Source of the DNA: Nissolia schottii
Taxonomy: Eukaryota > Streptophyta > Magnoliopsida > Fabales > Fabaceae
Assembly (NCBI GenBank): GCA_003254905.1
Contig: QANU01001671.1
Coordinates: 882,362 to 946,361 of the forward strand
Direction: 5' to 3'
Length of the DNA: 64,000 bases
Part shown: piece by piece, positions 44,690 through 55,523 of the stretch
Layout: the number at the start of each line of letters is the position of its first letter
Numbering within the stretch: the stretch's first letter is position 1
Position numbers and translations under genes: made by a program
The notes under the pieces: generated by a model
What the model saw: only the letters and a program-made list of their open reading frames with translations
Told to the model about the DNA's origin: nothing
The model's database searches: none

Positions 44690-44972
44690 GTAAAGATATG
44701 TTGTTGACATCAATGCTGTCAACGCATAAATGTTTGCGGGAAAAGCTCGTTCGGATGCCAAATGGCCTGCAAGGGTAATCCCAACTGAGGAGTCATCCGC
44801 ATCGGATGTCGAAGAGGTGTTGGGGCCAGACAAAGCTGTCGCCCTACAGCAACGAAAGGGAAGTCTCCAATTGAGTCCGTACACAGACGTCAGCACAGCA
44901 GAGCTCCTTGGGAAGGGGGAAATGAGGGAAAAAGAGTCGGAAGCATTAGGGGTTGGGGGGAACATGTAATGT
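44690..44972 (+). other. GC-richer insert specific to element A
   Basis: The segment is absent from copy B and stands out in base composition. The + frame 44730-44969 encodes 79 residues with GKARSDAKWPARVIPTEE and an acidic SASDVEEVLG stretch and ends in a stop. The minus strand is also open (45043-44636). It is probably another captured host fragment, direction unknown; no family is recognised. Confidence 0.35.
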
Positions 44973-45194
44973 AATGATTTTGTCACCAATTGTTTTTTAA
45001 AGAATGTTGCTTTGTATATATTCTGTACATAAATACTAATCAATCCAATTGATTTTAAATGTTCTAAAAGTTATAGTTTCTATTACATCAATCATGTGTT
45101 CATTTCATTAAACGATCTAAGATCTAAGTTCATTTCAATAAAGGTTTAAAGGTTTATAGCTTTAAATGTTCACCAATATACCTCTAGGTGTTGA

Positions 45195-45860
45195 GATTGT
45201 GAACTTATTTATGTTTGAGTAAAATCAGTGTTGTACACAAGTACGTAATGTTTGTGCAAAGACACTGATAATGTTTGTGCAATCAGTTATATAAAGTTTG
45301 TGCACTATAATCAGATATCATATTCTGCAAAAATACTTAACTATACATTAAGTAATATGCATATATGTAAAGTTTATGCATTAGAATGTATAAAAGTGTG
45401 TGTACACACGTATGTGAACTAATTGTTATAAAGTTTGTCCATTAAAAATATATAAAGATTGTGAACTTATTTATATTTGAGTAAAATCACAGTGTTGTAC
45501 ACAAGTACGTAATGTTTGTACACTCAGTCATATAAAGTTTGTGCACTCTAATCAGATATCATATTCTGCAAAAATACTTAACTATGCATTAAGTAATATG
45601 CATATATGTAAAGTTTATGCATTAGAATGTATAAAAGTGTGTGTACACATACATGCATGTGAACTAATTGTTATAAAGTTTGTCCATTAAAAATGTACAA
45701 AGATTGTGAATTTATTTATGTTTGAGTAAAATCACAATGTTGTATACAAAGTACATAATGTTTGTGCATTCAATCATTTTAAGTTTGTGCACTTGGTCAT
45801 ATAAAATCTGTGCACTATAATCAGATATCAAATTCTACAAAAATATTTTACACTCCATAA
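45195..45860 (+). repeat. Tandem array of about 250-bp units in element A
   Basis: Nearly three units start with GATTGTGAA(C/T)TTATTTAT at 45195, 45457 and 45702 (periods about 262 and 245 bp). Each unit contains GAGTAAAATCA, several copies of (AT)AAAGTTTGTGCACT, ATCAGATATCA(T/A)ATTCT and GTATAAAAGTGTGTGTACAC. The same unit, inverted, forms the array of element B. Confidence 0.88.
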
Positions 45861-45888
45861 ACAACACAAAAATGATTCATTTCAAAAA

Positions 45889-46013
45889 TGCTTCTGTATG
45901 CGGATTCTATAGCTCAAAATAAATTGTTTGAAAGGTTCGTGTGTGATCTCGTTGAGAAAATCACGTCTGAGTGCATTTTCGTTTGTGATATAGTTGAGAA
46001 AATCGCGTGGTGA
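45889..46013 (+). CDS. Short frame shared by elements A and B (unknown)
   Basis: It starts MLLYADSIAQNKLFERF, includes a Cys-containing SECIFVCDIVEKIA segment, and stops after 41 codons. Copy B has the same frame (60274-60092, minus), extended to 60 codons. About 16 base differences lie in the shared part and roughly ten of them change the residue, so there is no sign of purifying selection. It is probably a relic of captured or element-terminal sequence, not a working gene. Confidence 0.25.
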
Positions 46014-46142
46014 ATCGCGAGATATTGTAAATAAGGAAAGTCTACTGTAACCCGTATAATTATCATTAATTGCGTGTAATTTGGTGATGTATGTACGGGT
46101 GTATGGGTTTAGGGTGTACGCAAAGCATTTTCGATTCTTTTG

Positions 46143-49100
46143 TTGGTTATGATTGTGTTTTGCTCCATATTTTTTATTTGTACATTGTTGCTCCCCATAT
46201 TTATGATGGTTTGAGCTCTGTCTATAATAAAAAAAATTCATTTTTTTTCCACAAAGTTAGAGAGTGAATCATGCAGAAAAATGAATATAAAAATTATGAA
46301 TTTAGATCCTCTAAATAAAAGAGAATCCCACTCTAAAAGAAAAAATGAATAATTTTTTGTTTGAATCAATAAAATGAATTAATGATCTTTATTTTTTATT
46401 TTATTGATAAAGAATGAAACAATTCTCAAATTCACACTTTAAAAAATCCTGTCCAAAAATATCGTTTCTCCGCATTACAAAACATCTTATCTTATTTTTA
46501 TTTTTATTTTTTTAAATGGGTGAAGGTTAGTTTTTAAGTTTTAGCTAATTCAACTTCCATGCATACTTTATCGAAGCATATGTTTTTAGGATGCATGTTA
46601 GCATCGGTAATTTAGAAATTCACCCCAATGCTAAAGATGTTATATATAACAAAAGGCGTAAGCACGCTACACTATTATTATCACGAATTGTTCATCCAAA
46701 AAAGAGAGAGAAAAAATCTAGTGGCAAACAGCTAGTACGTAAAACTGAATAATAATATTTTGGATAATATGACTCTATATCTGTATATATGTATGAATTA
46801 TTCAAAAATGTGAATGGGGGCATGTGTGTTGTTTGGAGGTTAGGGTGCATTGATTGCCAACTCCAGCACATGTACACATAAGTGGGATCCTATGCCTATT
46901 CATCAAATTCTTGTCTAATGTACATATGCTGTCAATAATCAAACAACCAATCAGAAGTCCATTAATAATAATAGAAGTTGGAGGAGATCAAAATATGCAA
47001 TTTTTCATAAAGTTTTGATTAATAATAGGTTTTATACTATTTAGACAACTCTCACCCCTTAAACTAAATTTTGAGATTTAGTTAAATCGCTCATTTTTTA
47101 AGATGATATCAAAATCTATTTTAAGATTATTAACGAGTCCACCCACAGATGTCTAGTTTTACAAACTTCACGTTCCAAATGTCATAGACACATTACTTAG
47201 AGATAGAGTCTAAATAGCTTTTATAATATCAATGTAAATCTTACCTCTTGAACTTGCTTTCGGGGGTTTTGGGTTTAGCTCAACCTTGCTCTAAAGAAAT
47301 GAGAGATCTAACGTAACCCTAAAAATTAGTTCAAGAAGTAAGGAATTTCAACTCTTATAACCCCTTTTTTTATCGGACAAAAATTATTTAAAGTGAAATC
47401 CCTAACTTTAATCATTAGATCAATAAAGTGAGATGAATCTTAATTTTTATTTTATTAATTTAATAATAAAATTTCCCACTTTATCGTCTAAAAGGAAAGA
47501 CACCACGTTAGAGAATGTTGCATTTGGGCAAGGGACAATTCATCTTAAGCAATCCCTCCCAACTAAAGCCAACTTATACCGAAGGTGAATTGTTTACTTC
47601 GGTGCATATGTCATCAACAATTCGTCAAGAATAGCAGATATTAATTAATACCTTTTATATTGGCTGAATATAGCAATATACAAATACTATACCCCATGGT
47701 TCATGGCCATAGCCTAAAGTAGGAACAATTGGATCCAGGCCACCACTATGTTGCCAATTAGATATCATTGTTTTGGTCTTATTTTGATTTTCACATTTAA
47801 TGACTCAAGCAAAATGGTAAAGTCCGTGCAATTCTGCAACATCTTTATTTCCCAAATAAAGTTCAAGAAAATTGTATACCCAGTTTTTTTTGAAAAAAAG
47901 TTCAAGAAAATTAAAAGCTGGTAATCAAAATCAATTAACTACGGAAAGTGTACAGAAGATAGTACTACTTTACAAGTCAGCCAAAAATATATAAATGTCA
48001 TGAACCCAAAAGATAACCTAAAAGAACATAGATTAGCATCACCAGGCCACGTGTTTATACAAAAAACTTTAGGGGGGCACACACTCATGTGCATCCACTC
48101 ACATGCAATCACAAAATCAAATAGGGCATGCATATATATATATATATTTCATATATGATAAATGTATGTATTTAAAGCATTGTCTGCTTCTTCCCCTGCC
48201 GGGTACGTGGCACGTACGTCTAGTTTTCTCAATTCCAAAAAGCATAACAACATTTCATTGTATTGTTTGGTCTATGCTCAACTATACGCTTGTGCCATTG
48301 GGTACCCCAAAAAAGTTAGGGTACCCATCTGAGTGGCTAGGCTAGCATATGACTACAAGGAGAGAACTTTTTTTGTGGTCATAAAGTATATAAAATGAGA
48401 ATTCAACTTTAAGTAATGAATTTCACCGTTAGAAGCATGTTTACTATATATAACACAATATTATCACGCAAGAATTTCTTATCACATACTGTGATAAGGA
48501 AATGAATTCAACCACAGCTAAGCTTGTCTTTAATTAAAATTTTGAAGCACAATTTTTGTTTTGTGCATAAGCTTAATTAAGATAGTGGGACATTGAATAT
48601 GCATCACATCGCATGAATTTCCCCTCACAAAGTTTTGGGCGGGCTAGTTGGTACCTTTTTAATTAATGATTTATTCATAAAATTTATCATCATGTTTATT
48701 TAACAAAAAGATAAGGATGCGGAATTTTCTTATTTTTCTTCCCATTGATATCTTTTTTCATGTAGTGGCATGGTTGTACGTTGAAAACTACTCTCCGTTT
48801 TAAATATATTCAACGGAAGCACCGTCTCTAATCACAAAGTGTATCATGACTACGGAAAAAAGCGATCTTCAATGGATGGTTTTAATTAAGAATCTCTTAA
48901 TTAGTTAGGTAGGTAATGCAAAAAGGTAAAGCGTATAATTACTATTCCTGACAATGATATGCATGAATTTCTCACAAGTAGTTTTGGTATTTAAAGGGTT
49001 ATAATAGTTCTAAGGTATTGTGTATAACCAGCAGAAAAAAAGTTGTTTTATTCCTCAAAATTGTACATTATTCAGGATGAGGTTCACCATGTGAAGGGGA

Positions 49101-51180
49101 AGTAGTAAAGTGTCTACACTATTTTATATGTCTAAATAACAAAGTTAGTATAGTTTATGAGATTAATTTTTATATATGATAATTATATTATCATTCAATC
49201 ACGTGCTGACATATAAGTAAAATGGTTAAGTTACATTTCATTATCTTAAAAGCCTCATATTTAAAAACATGTAATTAGTGATAATGTAAAATTCTTTTGC
49301 ATCTCAACGAATTAAAAATAAATTTTATAGTAAATATGGTTATTAAGATATGCTCATATCACACATGCATTTTTCATTAATTACAATATGATACGTGCCT
49401 AAATCAAAATAAGTGGGAAAAAAAAAATCTGGCCAAGAACTTATAGGTCATCGTACTTTTCATATTCATTGTGTTTTTCATTTTAATTGGTTTCTTCTTA
49501 ATTTTGAACACTGGAACTTGGAAGCATCTCAAAAAGAAAGGGCAGCTAATGGCAGTCAAAATCTAAATGCTGTAAATGGATAACGTTAATGGAAAATCAT
49601 ATTAGGCATCCATTATTAATTTCTTCTAGAAAAGGGTTAGAGCAGCCATCTAAAGCAAGATTTGCTCGTGGGATGCTTTGATTTAATTAGGATCTTAATT
49701 GGGTGCGCACCTTTCTGGCTTTTGCTGTTTTATGATTAGCACCTTCAATTAATCGGTACACAACTTCGTTAATTTTTCTTTTTTATTTAATATAATTATA
49801 AATGAGAGTGGGCTTATCCGAGTATTCCATTTTCAATTACGATAAGAATTGTATTCCTCCTCGGCCCCAAAAACGCACTCAGAATTTTTATTTATATTTT
49901 TCCTTCTCAAAAAGAAATGATTTTTATCCTTTTTTAAATTTAATTGAATAAAAAACATTACAAATCACCCATTTTAACCCAGAAATATTTTGAGACGAGC
50001 TTACCAGAGAATAAAAATTTTTGCGGAGCATTTATATAAAAGATATTCTTAAGAACCGCGTGCATAATAAAAAATTCTTAGACGCGCACACACAAAATTA
50101 TGAGTCCCACAAAATTTATTAAAAATTGTATTTAAATATATGTAAAATGTATTTTTTTTTTGTGTGTGTGCCTAATCCATCCACCCAAAAATATCTCTTT
50201 ATATAATCTCGCAATGAGGAAGTGTTCCTTTTTCCCTCAAATTACGTTTGCAGCGCTTTGAGGAAGTAGTGGTTTGGCATAAAATGAACCCCTTAATCAT
50301 AAGAAAGTGGATTTTTTAACAATAGGTCTAGCAAACGCAAAATTTGGATAGGATCCTATAGGATCTTTCCCTTTTAAAATCGGACGTTCATCCGGCTCAA
50401 GTAGTTACACCAAAAAAAATAAAATAAAAGGGATTTCTGCTTTTAAATTATATAAAACCTATAATATAAAATGTTTACTCTTTCCTCAAGTTTTCAATAA
50501 AGATTAAGCAACTTTTAATTCATGCATTCCTCTTCTCATTCTCAATTACGGCAAAAATATAAAATTATTGAGTAGTCTACCTCTTCGAACGAAGGAATCC
50601 ATTCAAGTTATACATTTTATATATAAAAATATAGGGTTGTAAGTTCAATCCAATAAATTAAGGTTGTACTAGATTTTTCATTTTAGTTTCTTATATATAT
50701 TTTTTATTGGTACAGAGCATGAGAGCAACTAGTATTGTATGTATTCTGTAAATCAATTATAACGATTTAAGGTGAAATATAAAAACTAAAGTATCAAATG
50801 TTGATGTGTTATAAGTAACTACACATATATTTAGTTGCAAATAACAATTCAATATGAATATTTTGCCTTTGAATCAGTATTATGGTGTTAGACTGTGAAT
50901 ATATGAACTCTTTCGATATTTATTTCACTTTGTTCATTTCGTTTTATATTAACATTTGAGTTACCACTGCACTGTACAGTTTCTTAGGAAAGCTGATTTA
51001 TTAGTTGTGCAATAGTTATAATTCTGATTGTATTGACCAACAATTGATATTCTTAATTGAAAACAACGGTTAATAGTCTACTGCTCATATTTATAAAACT
51101 AATGCGTTGCCCAAATAGTGGTGTCTTAACTAACTTTTTACTTAAATTATTCCATTTATATAGAACATAAGTGAAATTTC
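46143..51180. other. 5-kb AT-rich intergenic region
   Basis: No gene is seen. Short frames (46692-46877, 47939-48133, 48103-48345) have no domain and poor codon character. It holds a (TA)n run near 48131-48147 and several poly-A/T tracts. No long terminal repeats or element boundaries could be defined. Confidence 0.5.
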
Positions 51181-51190
51181 ATTATCTTTC

Positions 51191-51706
51191 ATGGAAAAAC
51201 ATGGAAGAAATTATCAAGATGTTGTCTACATTATTGATAGGAAAGATAACTGTTTTCCACTCCGAATAAAAACGGGTGCTACTATTGCAACCATTAGGCA
51301 AGGATTTAAACGAGTACTCAATTTCTACAACCTACATGACCACTATATAATAATGGCAAGACATGTCGGAAAGGGACTCTTTGATGTCGAGTTTGAAGAC
51401 CATTTAAGGTATCAAATTGATTTTCGAAAAGACCAAACAAGAAATATAAGTGTTATCTTACCTAATCACCTATATCAATACATTTTCAATCAATATCAAA
51501 GTATCATTCATGCAAATAACAACCCAATACCTCCAAATATGCCTCATGTTCATCCCCCAAACTCACACGATGTACCTAACCAACAAGAAGAACATGTGGC
51601 TCCCATACTTCCTTATCTGCAGCAGCCCAACATACCGAATGGCGTTATAGAAGAACAAGACGAATGGTATACCCATAGCACTTTGATATTTACCTTTATG
51701 CTGTAG
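51191..51706 (+). CDS. Putative B3-like DNA-binding protein fragment
   Basis: An open frame of 171 codons in otherwise non-coding DNA. Residues about 20-80 resemble the second half of a plant B3 DNA-binding domain: a GFKRVLNFYNLHDHYIIMARHVG-type stretch and LFDVEFEDH, equivalent to the W/F-x-x-F-x-x-x-N-x-L and G-x-x-x-F-x-V positions. The remainder is Asn/Pro/His-rich with no domain. The N-terminal half of a B3 fold is not visible, so an upstream exon may exist or the gene may be truncated. The TGTAACCGTTATG downstream is non-coding. Many legume B3-like genes and pseudogenes look like this; expression is unknown. Confidence 0.4.
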   Translation: MEKHGRNYQDVVYIIDRKDNCFPLRIKTGATIATIRQGFKRVLNFYNLHDHYIIMARHVGKGLFDVEFEDHLRYQIDFRKDQTRNISVILPNHLYQYIFNQYQSIIHANNNPIPPNMPHVHPPNSHDVPNQQEEHVAPILPYLQQPNIPNGVIEEQDEWYTHSTLIFTFML

Positions 51707-54590
51707 ATTAATATCAAAATACCTGATCAAAAAAGTTTTATACTGATTATTATTTCATTTATTGTTTTCAAAGTGAGGCTTTTGAACAGGGCTCAAATAC
51801 TATTTATGCTCCAAGGTATTACTATTACCTTATAAAATTAGGAAAAGACTAATCATAATAATATACCATATATGTTACTGTAATAAGATTGTTTACATTA
51901 TGTTGTTGAATTAAATACAGGTAAATCATTCCGCTGCATTGGTGCCTTTGTTGGAGTAACCGTTATGTTACTCAAATTTAATGATATGGTCCATGGAAGA
52001 AAATAGATGGTGACCATAAGCAATTACTAATTATGTGGGGTTGTAATATAAGATGTAATACTTCTCTTATTAATTAAGACATATACTCTTTAATCCATCC
52101 TTAAGGTGTACTAGATACAATTTTCTATTTAATTATGTCATTTGTTGTGACAGGGTATTCATTTTGCGCTGGTATTCATGTCTAAATGTAAATATTGTAG
52201 TAATAGATGTCAATTATCCAATATGAAGTGACTATGGACCTCTGTTTAGATGAATAGATAATTAATTTTAATTGTTTTGCAATACTACTAATGTTCATCA
52301 AGCACGTTTATATAATAAAATAAAGTAGACCCATCATATGGTCAATTGCATGATGCCCCCAAGGTAACATAATTTGGTAGTCTGAAGCAAAACCATTTAT
52401 TAAACTATTTCACTTTTTATTCATCATTTTAAAACATAAACCATTATGCTTACTACATTAAGTAAAATTCCGCGCGGGATAGAATCTAGTAGTATGTATA
52501 ATGCATGTTTTGCTGGTGGTGTGCAGCCTCTTGGCCAGCTTGGGCTGGCCTCTTCGTTTGCCTTAGGGCAAGAGTAAACTCCCCTGTTGGGCCTAAACCA
52601 TAGGTTATTCGTTATTAACTAATTATTACCAAGCCCGTCCGGAACACACAACCTAATTTCAAGTGTAAAAAGAAAATGACACTTCTTCCGTTCTTAATTA
52701 TGTCACTTTGATTAAATATACCATAATAAAAAATTTAAAATTAAGAGTAATTTAAAGAATAAATTTATTAAAATATTCTTATTTGATTTGGTTCAATGCT
52801 CCATGACGAAGAAAGCATATTAAAATGCTCCATAACAAAGAGAGTGTATTAAAAAGTTTATATTTTTAACACGTCAATATATTAGAAATACAATTGAAAG
52901 CTTAAAAATAAATCACATTAAAAATTGAGAGTGACAGATAATTTTTAACAAAATTAGCTAAACAATAGTTAATTAGGACCGAGGGAGTATAATTTCTTTC
53001 CTTTTCGTTTTTGGACCGTGAAAATTTCATTTTGTAGTTCATCTTTTACTCCTCCAAATATTTTTAGTAAGATTCAACACTAAAATCCTCATTTAATGCT
53101 TGAAAGATACACACCATAATAGTCCTTCAAAGATTGTTGTCACCAAATAATTCCCTAAAAAATTCAAAACAGTTACGCAATTGGTCATCTATTTAGTTCT
53201 CCAAAATCATTGCCTATTAGAGAACCCGTCCCCTATCTTTTCAACTCCTTGACAAATTTGGAGCCCCTACATAGCCAGATCTTATCTAAACTCTAATGCT
53301 GTTCTACAAGTTATTTCATTTCATAGTTAACAAAAACGTTTTCACCTGTGACTGATTCTTACGATGGCTTCTCCAATATCAGTGCCAATTGCATGCTACA
53401 ATATTTGGTTTATTTGCCACGAAGACTGAGGCTTCCCTTCTTGGAATGCTGAAGGGTTAAACCATTTGTTTATTTTATTCGCCCTATACAGAAGGACATT
53501 AACATAACAGAGGGGAAAGGTATATTTCTATGATGATTTGATCAATTTCTCCTAATTTAGAATCTCAGTCATTGCTGGAACAGGTTCCATCTCAGTTAGG
53601 GTGCAGAGATACTCTATGATAAATCTGCTGATGGGCCTATGTATGCCAACTGCCAAGGGCTTTGTGGTGTTGTTATTATTATTTTTTTGTAGTCTTCACA
53701 TGATTGGTTAGAATTCGTTTAAGTGACATTCCCCAATTGAACATCTAATGCGAATGATGCATCTTCGTATCACGGATTAAGGCACTCAGGAGTTCTAAAT
53801 TTCAGCAATCTAGCCTGAAGCTCACCAACCACATCTCATACAGACCACAGCAGATTACAACCACGTTTGCAGATAAGTTAACCATACGATATCAGTTCTT
53901 TAAGCATCTATCTTTTGGAACACAGATCATAGAGTAAAGGCAAGGGATTTTGATCAATTCTCTACGAGTAACTGATATAAACCCTTAGATTAACACAGGT
54001 CACAGAGTATAGGCAAGGGATTTTGATCCAGCAAAGAAAACTACACAAATATGCATTCAAAGTAAACGTATGCCTTAATAGGCTTTTGGTAAACTTTTTA
54101 CAAACGTATGGACAACGGTATTAAAATCGCCATAAGCAATGGCAATTTTAGCACCATTTTATAAAAAAAAAAGCGTCGGTACTAAAATTGTCACCCTTAT
54201 AACAATTTCAACACCATTTTTCTTTTTAAAAAGACAGAGGCTGAAATCGCCAAGGGTGACAATTTTAGTCTTTTCATCCATATGAATGTAAAATGTATTT
54301 TTGATCTATGCTCTGAGAATAAATATACACTAAATCCATATGCATGTTAACACCCAAATCAAACACACCCAACGATATACATATCACATTATAACATAAG
54401 AGTACACTCGTCTGGTACAAAAAGAAGCCCAAATCCCCACAAAGAGAAGATCCATAGCACACTAATACTACTGAGTTTAAACATTATGCATTAACACTGC
54501 CATTTAATTATATCTTGTTATATCAAGAAACTCGTTTGAAGATTTGATTGAACGAGAAAGAGCACAGATAATAAGATATTGTTCGGTGTG
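51707..54590. other. AT-rich region between the B3-like frame and DRT102
   Basis: It holds a Stowaway-like MITE (52681-52990), a short local duplication near 53920-54035 (two copies of CAAGGGATTTTGATC in similar context), and repeated GACAATTTTAG / CAATTTTAGCACCATTTT blocks at 54110-54265. The DRT102 3' UTR must lie just left of 54597. No further gene is visible. Confidence 0.5.
52681..52990. mobile_element. Stowaway-like (Tc1/mariner) MITE
   Basis: The left end ACTTCTTCCGTTCTTAATTAT and the reverse complement of the right end TACTCCCTCGGTCCTAATTAA match the Stowaway terminal consensus CTCCCTCCGTYCC. The right end abuts TA. The interior is AT-rich and non-coding. The left edge is degenerate, so its exact base is uncertain. 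Confidence 0.6.
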
Positions 54591-54596
54591 AAATAT

Positions 54597-55523
54597 CTAC
54601 TTGCCTAATTCCTTGTCAATGGCGATCTTCGCAGCGCCAAGATCCTCATCGAAGAACATATCCCAATGGCCATCCCACTTGATGAAGAATTCGGTGTCCT
54701 CGTAGTACTTCACGCGATGCACATCGCCGGCAGGAGTGAACAGGTAATCCCCAACCGTCAGATCGTACCGCTCCTCCTTCGTCAGATTCCAAACGCTCTT
54801 CCTCCCTTCCATCACCACCAGGTCGTGCCCGAACGTGTGGTGGTGCGCCGGCTCCACGCTCCCCGCCTTGAACCTCACGAACGCCGACGTCGGGCTCTCC
54901 CTCAGAATCTTCATTGATCCGCCCGGGATCAGATCGATCGGGTTCAGTTCTCGATTCTTCACCAGGCAGCAAACCGCGCACGTGTCCGGCTCCGACGCCG
55001 CGGCGCTCTCGCTTTTTCCGATTTGAGGCATTTCGGTGAGGGAATTGTCGAGGAACGACTGGATCTCTTCCGGCCAGGGCTTGTTGTCGTTCGCCGGGCA
55101 GGGGGACTTGAACGGCGTGTTCAGCCACGCGTCGACGATCTCGATGGCGGATTCCGGCGACGTGGACTTGCCGGAGACGGCGAGGACGTTGGAGTTGTTG
55201 ATGGATCGGGCGTTGACGGCGTCGGCGGGGGTGAGGCAGGTGGCGGCGAAGATGCCGGGGAATTTGTTGGCGAAGATGGAGACGCCGGCGCCGGTGCCGC
55301 AGGCCACGAGGCCGCGGACTTCGGCGGATGAGGAGGAGGATAGGGAGACGCGGCGGCCGACCTCGGCTCCGGCGGAGTAGTAAGATGAGGTACCGAGATC
55401 TTCGACGTCGATGTTGAGGGAGCGTAGGTGGGAGACTAGAGCGTCTTTGAGAGGCGTGCCGAAGTCATCGGCGCCGGCGATGACCTTGATGGGGCGATTG
55501 GTAGCGGTGGTGTCTGCTGCCAT
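54597..55523 (-). CDS. DRT102: DRT102: RpiB/LacA-like domain fused to a cupin domain
   Basis: An intronless gene of 308 residues, full length for the family. Residues about 11-135 form a ribose-5-phosphate isomerase B/LacA fold: VIAGADDFG, DLGTSSYYSAG, then GLVACGTGAGVSIFANKFPGI with the conserved cysteine C75, and NNSNVLAVSG. Residues about 205-290 form a cupin barrel with metal-ligand pattern PAHHHTFGHDLVVMEG (H227-H229, H233, E239) and GDYLFTPAGDVHRV (H269). The histidine that precedes NNxNVL in bacterial RpiB is Ile here and the phosphate-site His of the N-terminal loop is Asp, so isomerase activity is doubtful. DRT102 was named from a plant cDNA that partially rescued DNA-damage-sensitive E. 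coli; its native role is unclear. Coding GC is far above the surrounding DNA. Confidence 0.94.
   Translation of the reverse strand: MAADTTATNRPIKVIAGADDFGTPLKDALVSHLRSLNIDVEDLGTSSYYSAGAEVGRRVSLSSSSSAEVRGLVACGTGAGVSIFANKFPGIFAATCLTPADAVNARSINNSNVLAVSGKSTSPESAIEIVDAWLNTPFKSPCPANDNKPWPEEIQSFLDNSLTEMPQIGKSESAAASEPDTCAVCCLVKNRELNPIDLIPGGSMKILRESPTSAFVRFKAGSVEPAHHHTFGHDLVVMEGRKSVWNLTKEERYDLTVGDYLFTPAGDVHRVKYYEDTEFFIKWDGHWDMFFDEDLGAAKIAIDKELGK

Larger units (their letters stand above)
43387..46133 (+). mobile_element. Mutator-type gene-carrying element A (2.75 kb)
   Basis: The start GAGCCCTGCTACATGTACACTCC and the reverse-complemented end CGAAAATGCTTTGCGTACACCC are degenerate inverted repeats. They correspond base for base to the ends of copy B at 60022-62487, whose 9-bp duplication is exact. 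Here the flanks are GTTCTTTTA (43378-43386) and ATTCTTTTG (46134-46142), seven of nine matching. The interior begins like a host gene: a CT-rich leader (43480-43680), then a 42-nt ATG-initiated exon-like piece ending at a GTAAGT donor (43723). Broken coding pieces follow (44141-44660), then a GC-richer insert (44690-44970) and a tandem array (45195-45860). No transposase is encoded. It is older than B, judging by the decayed duplication and internal stops. Confidence 0.78.

Noticed and set aside
54646-55380. Overlapping open frames on both strands of DRT102
   Set aside because: These are frame shadows of a high-GC single-exon gene; none has a recognisable domain, while the DRT102 frame has two.
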